From: Rhodobacteraceae bacterium UBA996
GTDB taxonomy: Bacteria; Pseudomonadota; Alphaproteobacteria; Rhodobacterales; Rhodobacteraceae
NCBI GenBank assembly: GCA_002291955.1
Contig: DBBA01000393.1
Span: 1-26,975 of the forward strand
Length of the DNA: 26,975 nucleotides
Direction of reading: 5' to 3'
Part shown: positions 8,354 to 15,392 of the stretch, in pieces
Layout of the letters: the number at the start of each line of letters is the position of its first letter
Numbering within the stretch: position 1 is the first letter of the stretch
Position numbers and translations under genes: made by a program
Notes under the pieces: generated by a model
Seen by the model: only the letters and a program-made list of their open reading frames with translations
What the model was told of the DNA's origin: nothing
Database searches by the model: none

Positions 8354-9120
8354 CGGTGCCGACCGCGATCATCACAGGGGCAGGGTCGGGCATCGGGCGG
8401 ACCATCGCCGAGCGGCTTGCCGCCGACGGCATGGCGGTCCTTGTCGTGGACCGTGACGGGGGCGGGGCTACGCACACCGCCGCCCGGATCGCTGCCGCGG
8501 GCGGACAGGCGCAGGCCCATGCCGCCGATGTGGCCGACCCGGCGGCGATGGCCGGGATGGCGCAGGCCGCGCTTGACTGGACAGGGCGGATCGATACCTG
8601 CGTGGCCAATGTCGGGATCATGGTCGAGGGCGACATCCTGTCCGTCTCGCCCGAGGACTGGGACCGCGCCATGGCGGTGAACGCGAAGGGCGGGTTCCTG
8701 ACCGCCCGCGCGGTGATCCCCGCGATGCTGGCGCAGGGCAAGGGGGCGCTAGTGTTCACGGCGTCAACCGTGGCGCTGGCGGGAATGAAGGGGGTCGCGG
8801 CCTATTCCGCATCCAAGGGCGCGGTCGCGGCCCTGACCCGCCAGATCGCTGCCGACTATGCCGCGCGCGGCATCCGGTCGAATGCGCTCGCGCCCGGGGC
8901 CGTGCGCACGCCGCTATCGGAAAGCCAGTTCCGCGCGCGGGCCGCCGACGATGCCGGCTTCGATGCGCTGATGGCACAGGTGATCGCGCGCTATCCGGTT
9001 CCGCGCTGGGGCACCACCACCGACATCGCCGAGGCTGCGCTGTTCCGGGCCACCGACCGGTCGGCCTGGATCACCGGGCAGGTGCTGCCGGTGGACGGCG
9101 GCCTGCTGGAATTGCGCTGA
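8350..9120 (+). CDS. SDR family NAD(P)-dependent oxidoreductase
   Basis: A 256-residue classical short-chain dehydrogenase. The Rossmann motif TGAGSGIG begins at residue 9, VDRDGGG ends strand 2 (an acidic residue there suggests NAD+ preference), NVGIMVEGD replaces the usual NAG, and the catalytic Tyr152 and Lys156 sit in YSASK. The C-terminal VLPVDGGLLELR is typical. Start GTG at 8350 overlaps the end of the GST gene (GTGA), implying translational coupling; a GTG two codons later is the alternative. The stop overlaps the ATG of the next gene (TGATG). The actual alcohol/ketone substrate cannot be told from sequence. Confidence 0.93.
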   Translation: MTVPTAIITGAGSGIGRTIAERLAADGMAVLVVDRDGGGATHTAARIAAAGGQAQAHAADVADPAAMAGMAQAALDWTGRIDTCVANVGIMVEGDILSVSPEDWDRAMAVNAKGGFLTARAVIPAMLAQGKGALVFTASTVALAGMKGVAAYSASKGAVAALTRQIAADYAARGIRSNALAPGAVRTPLSESQFRARAADDAGFDALMAQVIARYPVPRWGTTTDIAEAALFRATDRSAWITGQVLPVDGGLLELR

Positions 9121-9605
9121 TGGACCTGTCGTACGCCGACCGCGCCGGCATTGCTGACCTGCTGGCGGACTATTGTCGCCATCTGGATGCCATGGACCTG
9201 GGCGCGCTGGCCGCGCTGTTCACGCCCGATGCGGCGGTCACCTATGGTGACACGCCCGCCCTGAACGCCGCCGGGCGCGATGCCATCGCTGCATCGCTTG
9301 CGCGGATGTGGCGCTGGCGGCGCACGGCGCATCACCTGACGACACTGCGGCTACGGGCGGTTGGCGAAGGGGCGGCGCGGTGCGAGGCGCGGGTGATCGC
9401 CTGGCACGAACGGGGCGATGGCAGCACGGCGACCGTTCACGGCCGCTACCTCGACAGGCTCGTGCGCAGCACAGACGGTTGGCGCATCGCCCACCGGCGG
9501 ATGGAAGAGCTCGGGTCCGACGCGGGCTTTACGGTGCCCTTGCACCAGGCCCCCCGCGCCGCCCCGCCGCCGGGATGGTCCGCGCCCGCGGGCCTGGACC
9601 CCTAG
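9120..9605 (+). CDS. Nuclear transport factor 2 / SnoaL-like family protein
   Basis: A 161-residue small protein of the NTF2-like cone fold: an N-terminal helical stretch (ADRAGIADLLADYCRHLDAMDLGALAALFTPDAAVTYGD), a central helix (RDAIAASLARMWR) and C-terminal strands (HHLTTLRLRAV, CEARVIAWHE, TVHGRYLDRLVRSTDGWRIAHRRME). Members are isomerases, cyclases, dehydratases or ring-hydroxylase small subunits, so no reaction can be assigned. It is the last gene of the GST-SDR-NTF2 unit; its ATG overlaps the SDR stop by one base. Its stop (TAG 9603-9605) overlaps the stop of the convergent cydB gene. Confidence 0.85.
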   Translation: MDLSYADRAGIADLLADYCRHLDAMDLGALAALFTPDAAVTYGDTPALNAAGRDAIAASLARMWRWRRTAHHLTTLRLRAVGEGAARCEARVIAWHERGDGSTATVHGRYLDRLVRSTDGWRIAHRRMEELGSDAGFTVPLHQAPRAAPPPGWSAPAGLDP

Positions 9606-10627
9606 TAGTACTTCAGGTCGGTCGCCTTGCCCCGGAACACCCAGTAGGCCAGCGCGGTATAGGCCAGGATCATCGGCAGCACGATCAGCGTGCCGATCAG
9701 GATGATCCACAGGCTTTCGGGCGCGCTCGCCGCTTCGTAGATCGTCAGCTTTTCCGGGACCACGAAGGGATAGAAGGAATAGGCAAGGCCCAGGAACGCC
9801 AGCGTGAACAGCGCCGTGCCATAGGCAAACGGCGCCATCGCCCCGCGATCATCGGTGCGCGGCAGCGCGTACAGGCTGCGCCACAGCAGGACCAGCAGCA
9901 GGCCCGACAGGATCGGCAGCGGCGCAAGCCACAGCAGTTCCGGGAAGCTGAACCACTTGGACCAGATCCGGTCGGACACCAGCGGCGAAGCGGCCGAGAT
10001 TGCTCCCATCCCCAGCACCAGCCCCCAGATCCCGCCGCGCGCCCAGCCGATGGCCTTCCACTGCAGGGCGCCTTCGGTCTTCAGGATCAGCCAGGCCGCA
10101 CCGATGAAGCTGTAGCCCACGGTCAGGAACACCGCCGTCAGGCAGGCGAAGGCGATGTGGAAGGGGGTCGAGTCGAGCCCCATGATGTACATGCCCAGCA
10201 TGTAGCCCTGCGACAGCGACGCCATCAGCGAGCCCAGGAAGAACGCTCCGTTCCACAGGCGCTTTTGGGCGGCGGGGGCCTTGGCGCGCAGCTCGAACGA
10301 CACGCCGCGCAGGATCAGGCCGGTCAGCATCATGGCGACGGGCAGATACAGCGCGGTCAGGATCGCGCCGTGGGCGGACGGGAACGCCACGAGCAGGATG
10401 CCGACGGCAAGCACCAGCCACGTCTCGTTCGCGTCCCAGAAGGGGCCGATGGACGCGATCATGCGGTCCTTCTCGGCCCCGGTGGCCAGGGGCGTCAGCA
10501 GGCCCACGCCCAGATCGAAGCCGTCGAAGACGACGTAGATCAGGATCGCCACGCCCATCAGCCCGGCAAAGACGAAGGGCAGGTACAGGCCCGGGTCGGC
10601 GAACGTCAGGGCGAGGTGATCGAGCAT
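9602..10627 (-). CDS. cydB: Cytochrome bd-type (cyanide-insensitive) ubiquinol oxidase subunit II
   Basis: Subunit II of the bd-type terminal oxidase, an inner-membrane protein of 341 residues with about eight hydrophobic helices. Family signatures are YLPFVFAGLMGVAILIYVVFDGFDLGVG near the N-terminus, IGPFWDANETWLVLAVGILLVAFPSAHGAIL, and the C-terminal YTALAYWVFRGKATDLKYY. The start ATG at 10627 gives the canonical N-terminus MLDHLAL; an open frame upstream belongs to another reading of cydA. It begins 4 bp after the cydA stop, so the two form one transcript. No cydX-like small ORF follows, because the stop overlaps the convergent NTF2-like gene by 4 bp. Could equally be named cioB. Confidence 0.96.
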   Translation of the reverse strand: MLDHLALTFADPGLYLPFVFAGLMGVAILIYVVFDGFDLGVGLLTPLATGAEKDRMIASIGPFWDANETWLVLAVGILLVAFPSAHGAILTALYLPVAMMLTGLILRGVSFELRAKAPAAQKRLWNGAFFLGSLMASLSQGYMLGMYIMGLDSTPFHIAFACLTAVFLTVGYSFIGAAWLILKTEGALQWKAIGWARGGIWGLVLGMGAISAASPLVSDRIWSKWFSFPELLWLAPLPILSGLLLVLLWRSLYALPRTDDRGAMAPFAYGTALFTLAFLGLAYSFYPFVVPEKLTIYEAASAPESLWIILIGTLIVLPMILAYTALAYWVFRGKATDLKYY

Positions 10628-10631
10628 CGGC

Positions 10632-12014
10632 CTACTCCGCCGGGGTGACGACGGCGATGGCGGCGGCGGACTTGGGCCGTTCGGGCAGAAGCTCTCCCTT
10701 CGCGGCCTTCCGCGCGAGGTGGAACAGCACGCCCACATAGGCCAGCGTCAGGATTGCATAGATGCCGAGGTAGCCCAGAAGCGTCGACAGCACCATGCCC
10801 GCGGGAACGTCCGCAACCGCCTGCGCCGTGGTCAGGACACCGGTCACCAGCCAGGGCTGGCGGCCGATTTCCGTGGTGTACCAACCCGCAAGCGTGGCGA
10901 GCCAGCCCGAGAAGGTCATCGCGACGAGGACCAGCAGCACCACCTTGGGCAGCGCCTCGACCCCGCGGCCGCGGCGCATGGACCAGACGGTGAACCACGA
11001 CACCGCCAGCATCGCCATGCCGGTCGCGACCATCACGCGGAAGCTCCAGAAAACGGGGGCCACGGGCGGGTGCATCGGCGTTCCATCCTCGGCCACAAAG
11101 TCGTTCAGGCCGGGGACCACGCCCGAGGGCGAGTGCTTCAGGATGACCGAGGCCATCGACGGAATGCCGATCTCGAAGTGGTTGGTCCGCGCCTCCTCGT
11201 CCGGAATGGCGAACAGCAGGAGCGGCACGTTGCCCCGGGTTTCCCAGTTCCCCTCCATCGCGGCGACCTTGGCGGGCTGGTGTTCCAGCGTGTTCAGGCC
11301 GTGCATGTCACCGGCAAGGATCTGGATCGGGATCAGGATCGCACCCAGCCACATGCCGAAGGTCAGCCCCTTGCGCACGGCGGCGGCGCGGTCGCCGATC
11401 AGCCAGCGGAAGGCCGAGAGCCCCGCGATCAGGAAGGCCACCGTCAGGCCCGACGCGAGCAAGACGTGGGCGAGGCGGTAGGGCATCGACGGGTTGAAGA
11501 TGATCGCCCACCAGTCGGTGGCATAGACCACGCCGTCGCGCAATTCGTACCCCGCGGGGGTGTGCATCCAGCTGTTCAGGACAAGGATCCAGAACGCCGA
11601 CAGGGTGGTGCCGAAGGCGACAAGCACGGTTGCCGTCGTGTGCACCCAGTCGGGCACGCGGCGCCAGCCGAACAGCATGATCCCGAGGAACGCGGCTTCC
11701 AGGAAGAAGGCCGTAAGAACCTCGTAGGCCAGAAGTGGCCCGGCCACGTTGCCGACCGCTTCCATGAAGCCCGGCCAGTTGGTGCCGAACTGGAACGACA
11801 TGGTGATGCCCGACACGACGCCCATGCCGAAGGACAGGGCGAACACCTTTACCCAGAAGCGGTAGAGGTCCATCCAGGACTCATCCCGGGTCGCGTTAAA
11901 GCGCAGCTTGAAGAACAGAAGCGCCCAGCCCAGTGCGATGGTGATCGTCGGGAACAGGATGTGAAACGAGATGTTCGCGCCGAACTGGATGCGCGAGAGG
12001 ATGAGCGTGTCCAT
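10632..12014 (-). CDS. cydA: Cytochrome bd-type (cyanide-insensitive) ubiquinol oxidase subunit I
   Basis: Catalytic subunit I, which oxidises quinol and reduces O2 to water at haems b558, b595 and d. The expected haem ligands are visible: His18 (in GANISFHILF), His183 (in PYRLAHVLL) and Met328 (in SFRVMVATG), corresponding to E. coli His19, His186 and Met393. Quinol-loop residues Lys249 and Glu254 are conserved in PAKVAAMEG, and GRQPW is present. At 460 residues it lacks the long C-terminal Q-loop insertion of E. coli CydA, which places it in the short-loop CioA group usually linked to cyanide tolerance (family knowledge). No cydDC transporter genes or regulator lie beside it. Its leader carries nested palindromes (12041-12098). 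Confidence 0.97.
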   Translation of the reverse strand: MDTLILSRIQFGANISFHILFPTITIALGWALLFFKLRFNATRDESWMDLYRFWVKVFALSFGMGVVSGITMSFQFGTNWPGFMEAVGNVAGPLLAYEVLTAFFLEAAFLGIMLFGWRRVPDWVHTTATVLVAFGTTLSAFWILVLNSWMHTPAGYELRDGVVYATDWWAIIFNPSMPYRLAHVLLASGLTVAFLIAGLSAFRWLIGDRAAAVRKGLTFGMWLGAILIPIQILAGDMHGLNTLEHQPAKVAAMEGNWETRGNVPLLLFAIPDEEARTNHFEIGIPSMASVILKHSPSGVVPGLNDFVAEDGTPMHPPVAPVFWSFRVMVATGMAMLAVSWFTVWSMRRGRGVEALPKVVLLVLVAMTFSGWLATLAGWYTTEIGRQPWLVTGVLTTAQAVADVPAGMVLSTLLGYLGIYAILTLAYVGVLFHLARKAAKGELLPERPKSAAAIAVVTPAE

Positions 12015-12040
12015 GTGGTTCTATCGTCCGATCTTCTTGC

Positions 12041-12098
12041 GGGCGGGGGATACCGCCCGGTGCGCGCAGGATTTGTCGGCCAAATAACGCCTGCGCGC
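12041..12098 (-). promoter_or_regulatory. Nested inverted repeats in the cydA leader / allA 3' region
   Basis: Outer perfect 9-bp arms GCGCGCAGG (12062-12070) and CCTGCGCGC (12090-12098) enclose a second inverted repeat ATTTG-TCGGC-CAAAT (12071-12085). A separate 6-bp inverted repeat GGGCGG/CCGCCC lies at 12041-12058. The site is between allA and cydA on the same strand. It could be an operator for cydAB or a terminator of the upstream allantoin operon; no T-run follows it on the minus strand, which argues against a standard intrinsic terminator. It does not match an FNR box. Confidence 0.4.
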
Positions 12099-12135
12099 GC
12101 GAAGGAAAGCCCGGTGCGACAGAACGCGCCAGGGT

Positions 12136-12621
12136 TCAGGCGATCACGGTAAAGGGTTCGGAAAAGCGGTGCTCGTGCAGGTTGGCGCCCGGGCCGATCC
12201 GGTCCACCACGGCGAAGCGGCCGGGGGCGTGCAGGGGCGTCAGGACCCCGTGCCAGGTGCCGCGGTGCAGGTTGATGCCCTGGGTGCCGTCCGTCAGGAA
12301 GGCGCGGGGGCTGCCGGGGGTGCCTGCGAGGTCAGGGGCCACGATCACGAGGAACGGGTGCGGCGTCATCGGCAGGAACGCCTGCGAGCCATCCGGGTGG
12401 CGTTCAACCAGATCGAAGGCATAGGGCAAGGCGCGCGGGTCGGCCAGGAAGACGCTGATCCCGGCGCGGCCGTCGGGCCCGAAGTCCAGCCGGGCGCGGT
12501 CGTGCCAGCGGCCGCAGAGGCCGGCATTGATGATCCGGTCGGGGTCACCGCGCGTGTCGAGCACGTCGCCGAAGGGGGCGAAGGCTGCGGCGGTCAGGGG
12601 TTCGGGGCGGAGCGTGGGCAT
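12136..12621 (-). CDS. allA: Ureidoglycolate lyase
   Basis: A 161-residue cytoplasmic cupin-like enzyme that splits (S)-ureidoglycolate into glyoxylate and urea, the last step of the allantoin route. Family features are the N-terminal LTAAAFAPFGDVLDTRG, ISVFLADPRALPY (hydrophobic strands), LVERHPDGSQAFLPM and the GTWHGVLTPL segment near the C-terminus. The ATG at 12621 gives the usual N-terminus; an in-frame extension upstream would run through the intergenic hairpin repeat and is not conserved-looking. It lies about 108 bp downstream of the ureidoglycine aminohydrolase gene, separated by repeat copy 4, but in the same direction and pathway. The product urea would need urease, not seen here. 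Confidence 0.94.
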   Translation of the reverse strand: MPTLRPEPLTAAAFAPFGDVLDTRGDPDRIINAGLCGRWHDRARLDFGPDGRAGISVFLADPRALPYAFDLVERHPDGSQAFLPMTPHPFLVIVAPDLAGTPGSPRAFLTDGTQGINLHRGTWHGVLTPLHAPGRFAVVDRIGPGANLHEHRFSEPFTVIA

Positions 12622-12639
12622 GGGTGTGTCGGGCAGAGG

Positions 12640-12700
12640 CGGGAGGGGCGCTGCCCCTCCCGGACCCACCCCGGGATATTTCGGGCGCATCGAAGCGGGG
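12640..12700 (-). repeat. Composite intergenic repeat, copy 4 (diverged)
   Basis: On the minus strand it reads CCCCGCTTCGATGCG, a short stretch, AAATATCCCGGGG, then a perfect 10-bp hairpin with loop GCT on the plus strand (arms CGGGAGGGGC 12640-12649 and GCCCCTCCCG 12653-12662). It sits 30 bp after the ureidoglycine aminohydrolase stop and 19 bp before the allA start, within an apparent operon. The core ATATCCCGGGG and the hairpin match copies 2 and 3, but the TTCATCCTGT part is altered. Confidence 0.65.
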
Positions 12701-12729
12701 AACCGGCGAAAGGCTGTGGTCGCAGGACG

Positions 12730-13551
12730 TCAGAGTCTCAGGCGGGGGTGGCGGTTGACGTCCTTGTAAAGGAGGTAGCGGAACGGCTCGGTCCCGCTGG
12801 CGCGGCAGGCCTGCGGGCAGAAGGCGCGCAGCCACAGGAAATCGCCGGCCTCGACCTCGACCCAATCGGTGTTGAGGAGGTACAGGGCCCGACCCTGCAG
12901 CATGTAGAGCCCGTGTTCCATCACATGGGTCTCGGCAAAGGGGATCGCGCCGCCGGGCTGGAAGGTCACGATGTTGACGTGCATGTCGTGGCGGATGTCG
13001 GCGGGATCGACGAAACGGGTGGTGGCCCAGGTGCCGCCGGTATCGGGCATGGCGACGGGGGCGACGGCGTCGTCGTGGGTCACGAAGCTGTCGGGCGGGG
13101 TCAGGCCCGGGGCGGGTTCCCAGACCTTGCGGATCCAGTGGAAGGTCGCGGGGCCAGGCCCGGGGTTGGTGATCGACCAGTCGGTGCCCGGGGCGATCCA
13201 GGCGTAGCTGCCGGCGGTCAGCGGGTGGGTAACGCGGCCGATGCGCAGGGTGGGCGTGCCCTGCACCACGAAGATCCCCGCTTGCGCGCCCGGGTCGGGT
13301 TCGGGCGCGTCCGACCCGCCACCGGGGGCGAGTTCCACGATCAGTTGCGCGAAGGTTTCGGCAAAGCCCGTCATGGGGCGGGCCAGCACCCAGGCGCGGG
13401 TGCCGTGCCAGCCGGGGAGAAGGCTGGTCACGATGTCGGACATGCAGCGCGCCGGGATCACCGCGTAGGACGGGGTGAACACCGCCCGGTCGCGGGCGCG
13501 GTCGGACTGTGGCGGCAGGCCCCCCGGGGGCGTGGCATAGGTGCGGGTCAT
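12730..13551 (-). CDS. (S)-ureidoglycine aminohydrolase (bicupin)
   Basis: A 273-residue bicupin that hydrolyses (S)-ureidoglycine to ureidoglycolate and ammonia. The C-terminal cupin contains the full metal site: Glu207, His209, His213 and Gln247. Their spacing (0, 2, 6, 40) is the same as the Mn ligands Glu235, His237, His241 and Gln275 known in the plant enzyme. Also visible are YAVIPARCMSDIVTSLLPGW, GIFVVQGTPTLRI in the N-terminal cupin, and HGLYMLQGRALYLLN. In E. coli the equivalent is AllE/YlbA; homologues here are often annotated as bifunctional with allantoicase, which this sequence does not support. The start ATG overlaps the stop of the upstream allantoinase fusion gene (ATGA), indicating coupled translation. 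Confidence 0.94.
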   Translation of the reverse strand: MTRTYATPPGGLPPQSDRARDRAVFTPSYAVIPARCMSDIVTSLLPGWHGTRAWVLARPMTGFAETFAQLIVELAPGGGSDAPEPDPGAQAGIFVVQGTPTLRIGRVTHPLTAGSYAWIAPGTDWSITNPGPGPATFHWIRKVWEPAPGLTPPDSFVTHDDAVAPVAMPDTGGTWATTRFVDPADIRHDMHVNIVTFQPGGAIPFAETHVMEHGLYMLQGRALYLLNTDWVEVEAGDFLWLRAFCPQACRASGTEPFRYLLYKDVNRHPRLRL

Positions 13552-14978
13552 GGCAGGATGGCCTTCAGCCGGTGCAGCGCGATGCGTTCCACCTGCGCGC
13601 AGGCGGTGGCGATTTCCGTCGCGCGGTCGTTGTCGAGCCGCGCGTGGAAGGCGGCAAGGATCGACGCCTTGGTATTGTCCCGCACGGCGATGATGAAGGG
13701 GAAGCCGAAGCGCGCGGTGTAGGCCGCATTCAGCCGTTCAAAGGTCGCGCGTTCGTCGTCAGTGAGCGCGTCAAGCCCCGCGCTGGCCTGTTCGGCGGTG
13801 GACGCCTCGGTCAGGCGGCGGGCCTGGGCAAGTTTGCCCGCCAGATCGGGGTGGGCCTGCAGCACGCCCAAGCGTTCGTCGTCAGAGGCCGACCGGAAGG
13901 CGCGGGCGAGCGCGTTGTGGAGGCCCGTGGCCGAGTCATGCGCGGGCCCGAGTTCCAGCGCATGGGCGCGTTCGGCGATCCAAGGCGAGTGTTCGAAGAT
14001 GCCACCGTAATTTTCGACAAAAGTGGCGCGATCCATCCGTGACGGGCGGGAGCGATCCACCGGCGGGTGCGTTGCCGCCCAGTGTGCGGCGATCTGGGCC
14101 CTCGTGGCGAACCAGACGCCGTCATGCGACCGGGCATGGTCGATGAACCGTTGCAGCGCAAGCGCCCGACCGGGGCGGCCGACAAGGCGACAGTGGAGCC
14201 CGACGCTCATCATCCGGGGCGCGCCTGCCACCCCTTCGACGTAGAGCGCATCGAAGCTGTCGCGCAGGTAGGCCAGGAACTGGTCGCCCGAATTGAACCC
14301 CTGCGGCGTGGCGAAGCGCATGTCGTTGGCGTCGAGCGTGTAGGGGATCACCAGCTGGTGCCCGCCCTGCGGACGGTCCATCCAGTAGGGCAGATCGTCG
14401 TCGTAGGTGTCGGAAATCCAGTCGAACCCCTGCTCCGCCGTCAGCCGCACGGTGTTCATGGAACACCGCCCGGTGTACCAGCCGGTGGGGCGTGCGCCTG
14501 TCACCTCGGTGTGCAGGCGGATCGCCTCGGCGATCTGGGCGCGTTCCACGTCCTCGGGCATGTCGCGGTGTTCGACCCACTTCAGGCCGTGTGACGCGAT
14601 TTCCCACCCAGCCGACTGCATGGCGGCGACCTGTTCGGGGGCACGCGCGAGGGCTGTCGCCACGCCATAGACCGTGACCGGCAGGTCGGCCATCATCCGG
14701 TGCAGCCGCCAGAACCCCGCCCGCGCGCCGTAGTCGTAGATCGATTCCATGTTCCAGTGGCGCTGCCCGGGCCAGGGCTGGGCGCCCACGATCTCGGACA
14801 GGAACGCCTCCGACGCGGCATCGCCGTGGAGCAGGTTGTTCTCGCCCCCTTCCTCCCAGTTCAGCACCAGGCTGACGGCGATCCGCGCGCCGCCCGGCCA
14901 GCGGGCATCGGGCGAGGTGGGACCGTGGCCGCGGAAGTCGCGGGGATAGCGGGGGGGACCGGCGGGATTGTGCGACAT
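13548..14978 (-). CDS. puuE: Fused allantoinase (PuuE type) and OHCU decarboxylase
   Basis: A 476-residue two-domain enzyme. Residues 1-~305 are a PuuE-type allantoinase of the polysaccharide-deacetylase fold, opening allantoin to allantoate (RYPRDFRGHGPTSPDARWPG, SLVLNWEEGGENN, GWEIASHGLKWVEH, GWYTGRCSMNT, YDDDLPYW). Residues ~315-476 are UraD, decarboxylating 2-oxo-4-hydroxy-4-carboxy-5-ureidoimidazoline to (S)-allantoin (YGGIFEHSPWIAERA, HPDLAGKLA from His376, TFERLNAAYTARFGFPFI). Fusing them joins two successive reactions and likely channels the unstable intermediate onward. The start at 14978 precedes SHNPAG; an in-frame ATG at 14993 is the alternative, neither with a strong ribosome-binding site. 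Divergent from the HIU hydrolase gene that makes its substrate. Confidence 0.95.
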   Translation of the reverse strand: MSHNPAGPPRYPRDFRGHGPTSPDARWPGGARIAVSLVLNWEEGGENNLLHGDAASEAFLSEIVGAQPWPGQRHWNMESIYDYGARAGFWRLHRMMADLPVTVYGVATALARAPEQVAAMQSAGWEIASHGLKWVEHRDMPEDVERAQIAEAIRLHTEVTGARPTGWYTGRCSMNTVRLTAEQGFDWISDTYDDDLPYWMDRPQGGHQLVIPYTLDANDMRFATPQGFNSGDQFLAYLRDSFDALYVEGVAGAPRMMSVGLHCRLVGRPGRALALQRFIDHARSHDGVWFATRAQIAAHWAATHPPVDRSRPSRMDRATFVENYGGIFEHSPWIAERAHALELGPAHDSATGLHNALARAFRSASDDERLGVLQAHPDLAGKLAQARRLTEASTAEQASAGLDALTDDERATFERLNAAYTARFGFPFIIAVRDNTKASILAAFHARLDNDRATEIATACAQVERIALHRLKAILP

Positions 14979-15029
14979 GCTGGCCCGCAGCATAGAGGGG
15001 CGGGCAAGCGGATCGCAAGGAGGTGCGGG
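14979..15029. promoter_or_regulatory. Divergent promoter region of the urate/allantoin locus
   Basis: Only 51 bp separate the start of the puuE-uraD fusion (minus) from that of the HIU hydrolase (plus). Both promoters and any operator must fit here or extend into the coding ends. A strong ribosome-binding site AAGGAGG (15017-15023) serves the plus-strand gene. I see no clear palindrome or -35/-10 pair. Confidence 0.5.
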
Positions 15030-15389
15030 ATGGCAGACGGCTGGCTGACGACCCATGTGCTGGATACCGCGCGGGGATTGCCTGCGGCAGGGCTGGTGAT
15101 CTGGCTGTACCGCGTGTCGGGCAATTCGCACCGCAAGATCGCCGAGGTCGTGACGAACGCCGATGGCCGCACCGATGCGCCGCTGCTGCCCAAGGGCAAG
15201 ATGGCGCCCGGCACCTACGAGCTGGTATTCCGCGCCGGGGACTACCTGCGCGCGACCGGACAGGCCGGGACCGAGCCGCTGTTCCTGGACGAGGTGCCGA
15301 TCCGCTTCGGGATATCCGACCCGGACGCGCACTACCATGTGCCGCTTCTGCTGTCGCCCTATGGCTATTCGACCTATCGGGGCAGCTAG
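15030..15389 (+). CDS. uraH: Hydroxyisourate hydrolase
   Basis: A 119-residue transthyretin-related enzyme that hydrolyses 5-hydroxyisourate, the product of urate oxidation, to OHCU. The N-terminal THVLDTARGLPA contains the catalytic His9, NADGRTD the conserved Arg, HYHVPLLLSPYGYSTYRGS the family's C-terminal tetrapeptide YRGS that distinguishes the enzyme from true transthyretin. There is no signal peptide, so it is cytoplasmic. ATG at 15030 has AAGGAGG 7 bp upstream. It is the first gene of a plus-strand unit with the unknown gene at 15393 and puuD. Confidence 0.97.
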   Translation: MADGWLTTHVLDTARGLPAAGLVIWLYRVSGNSHRKIAEVVTNADGRTDAPLLPKGKMAPGTYELVFRAGDYLRATGQAGTEPLFLDEVPIRFGISDPDAHYHVPLLLSPYGYSTYRGS

Positions 15390-15392
15390 GCA

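Noticed and set aside
12062..12098. FNR or FixK box in the cydA leader.
   Set aside because: The inner palindrome ATTTG-N5-CAAAT does not fit TTGAT-N4-ATCAA in spacing or bases.
12730..13551. Annotation as allantoicase.
   Set aside because: The sequence is a bicupin with the exact ureidoglycine aminohydrolase metal site and has no allantoicase repeat domains.
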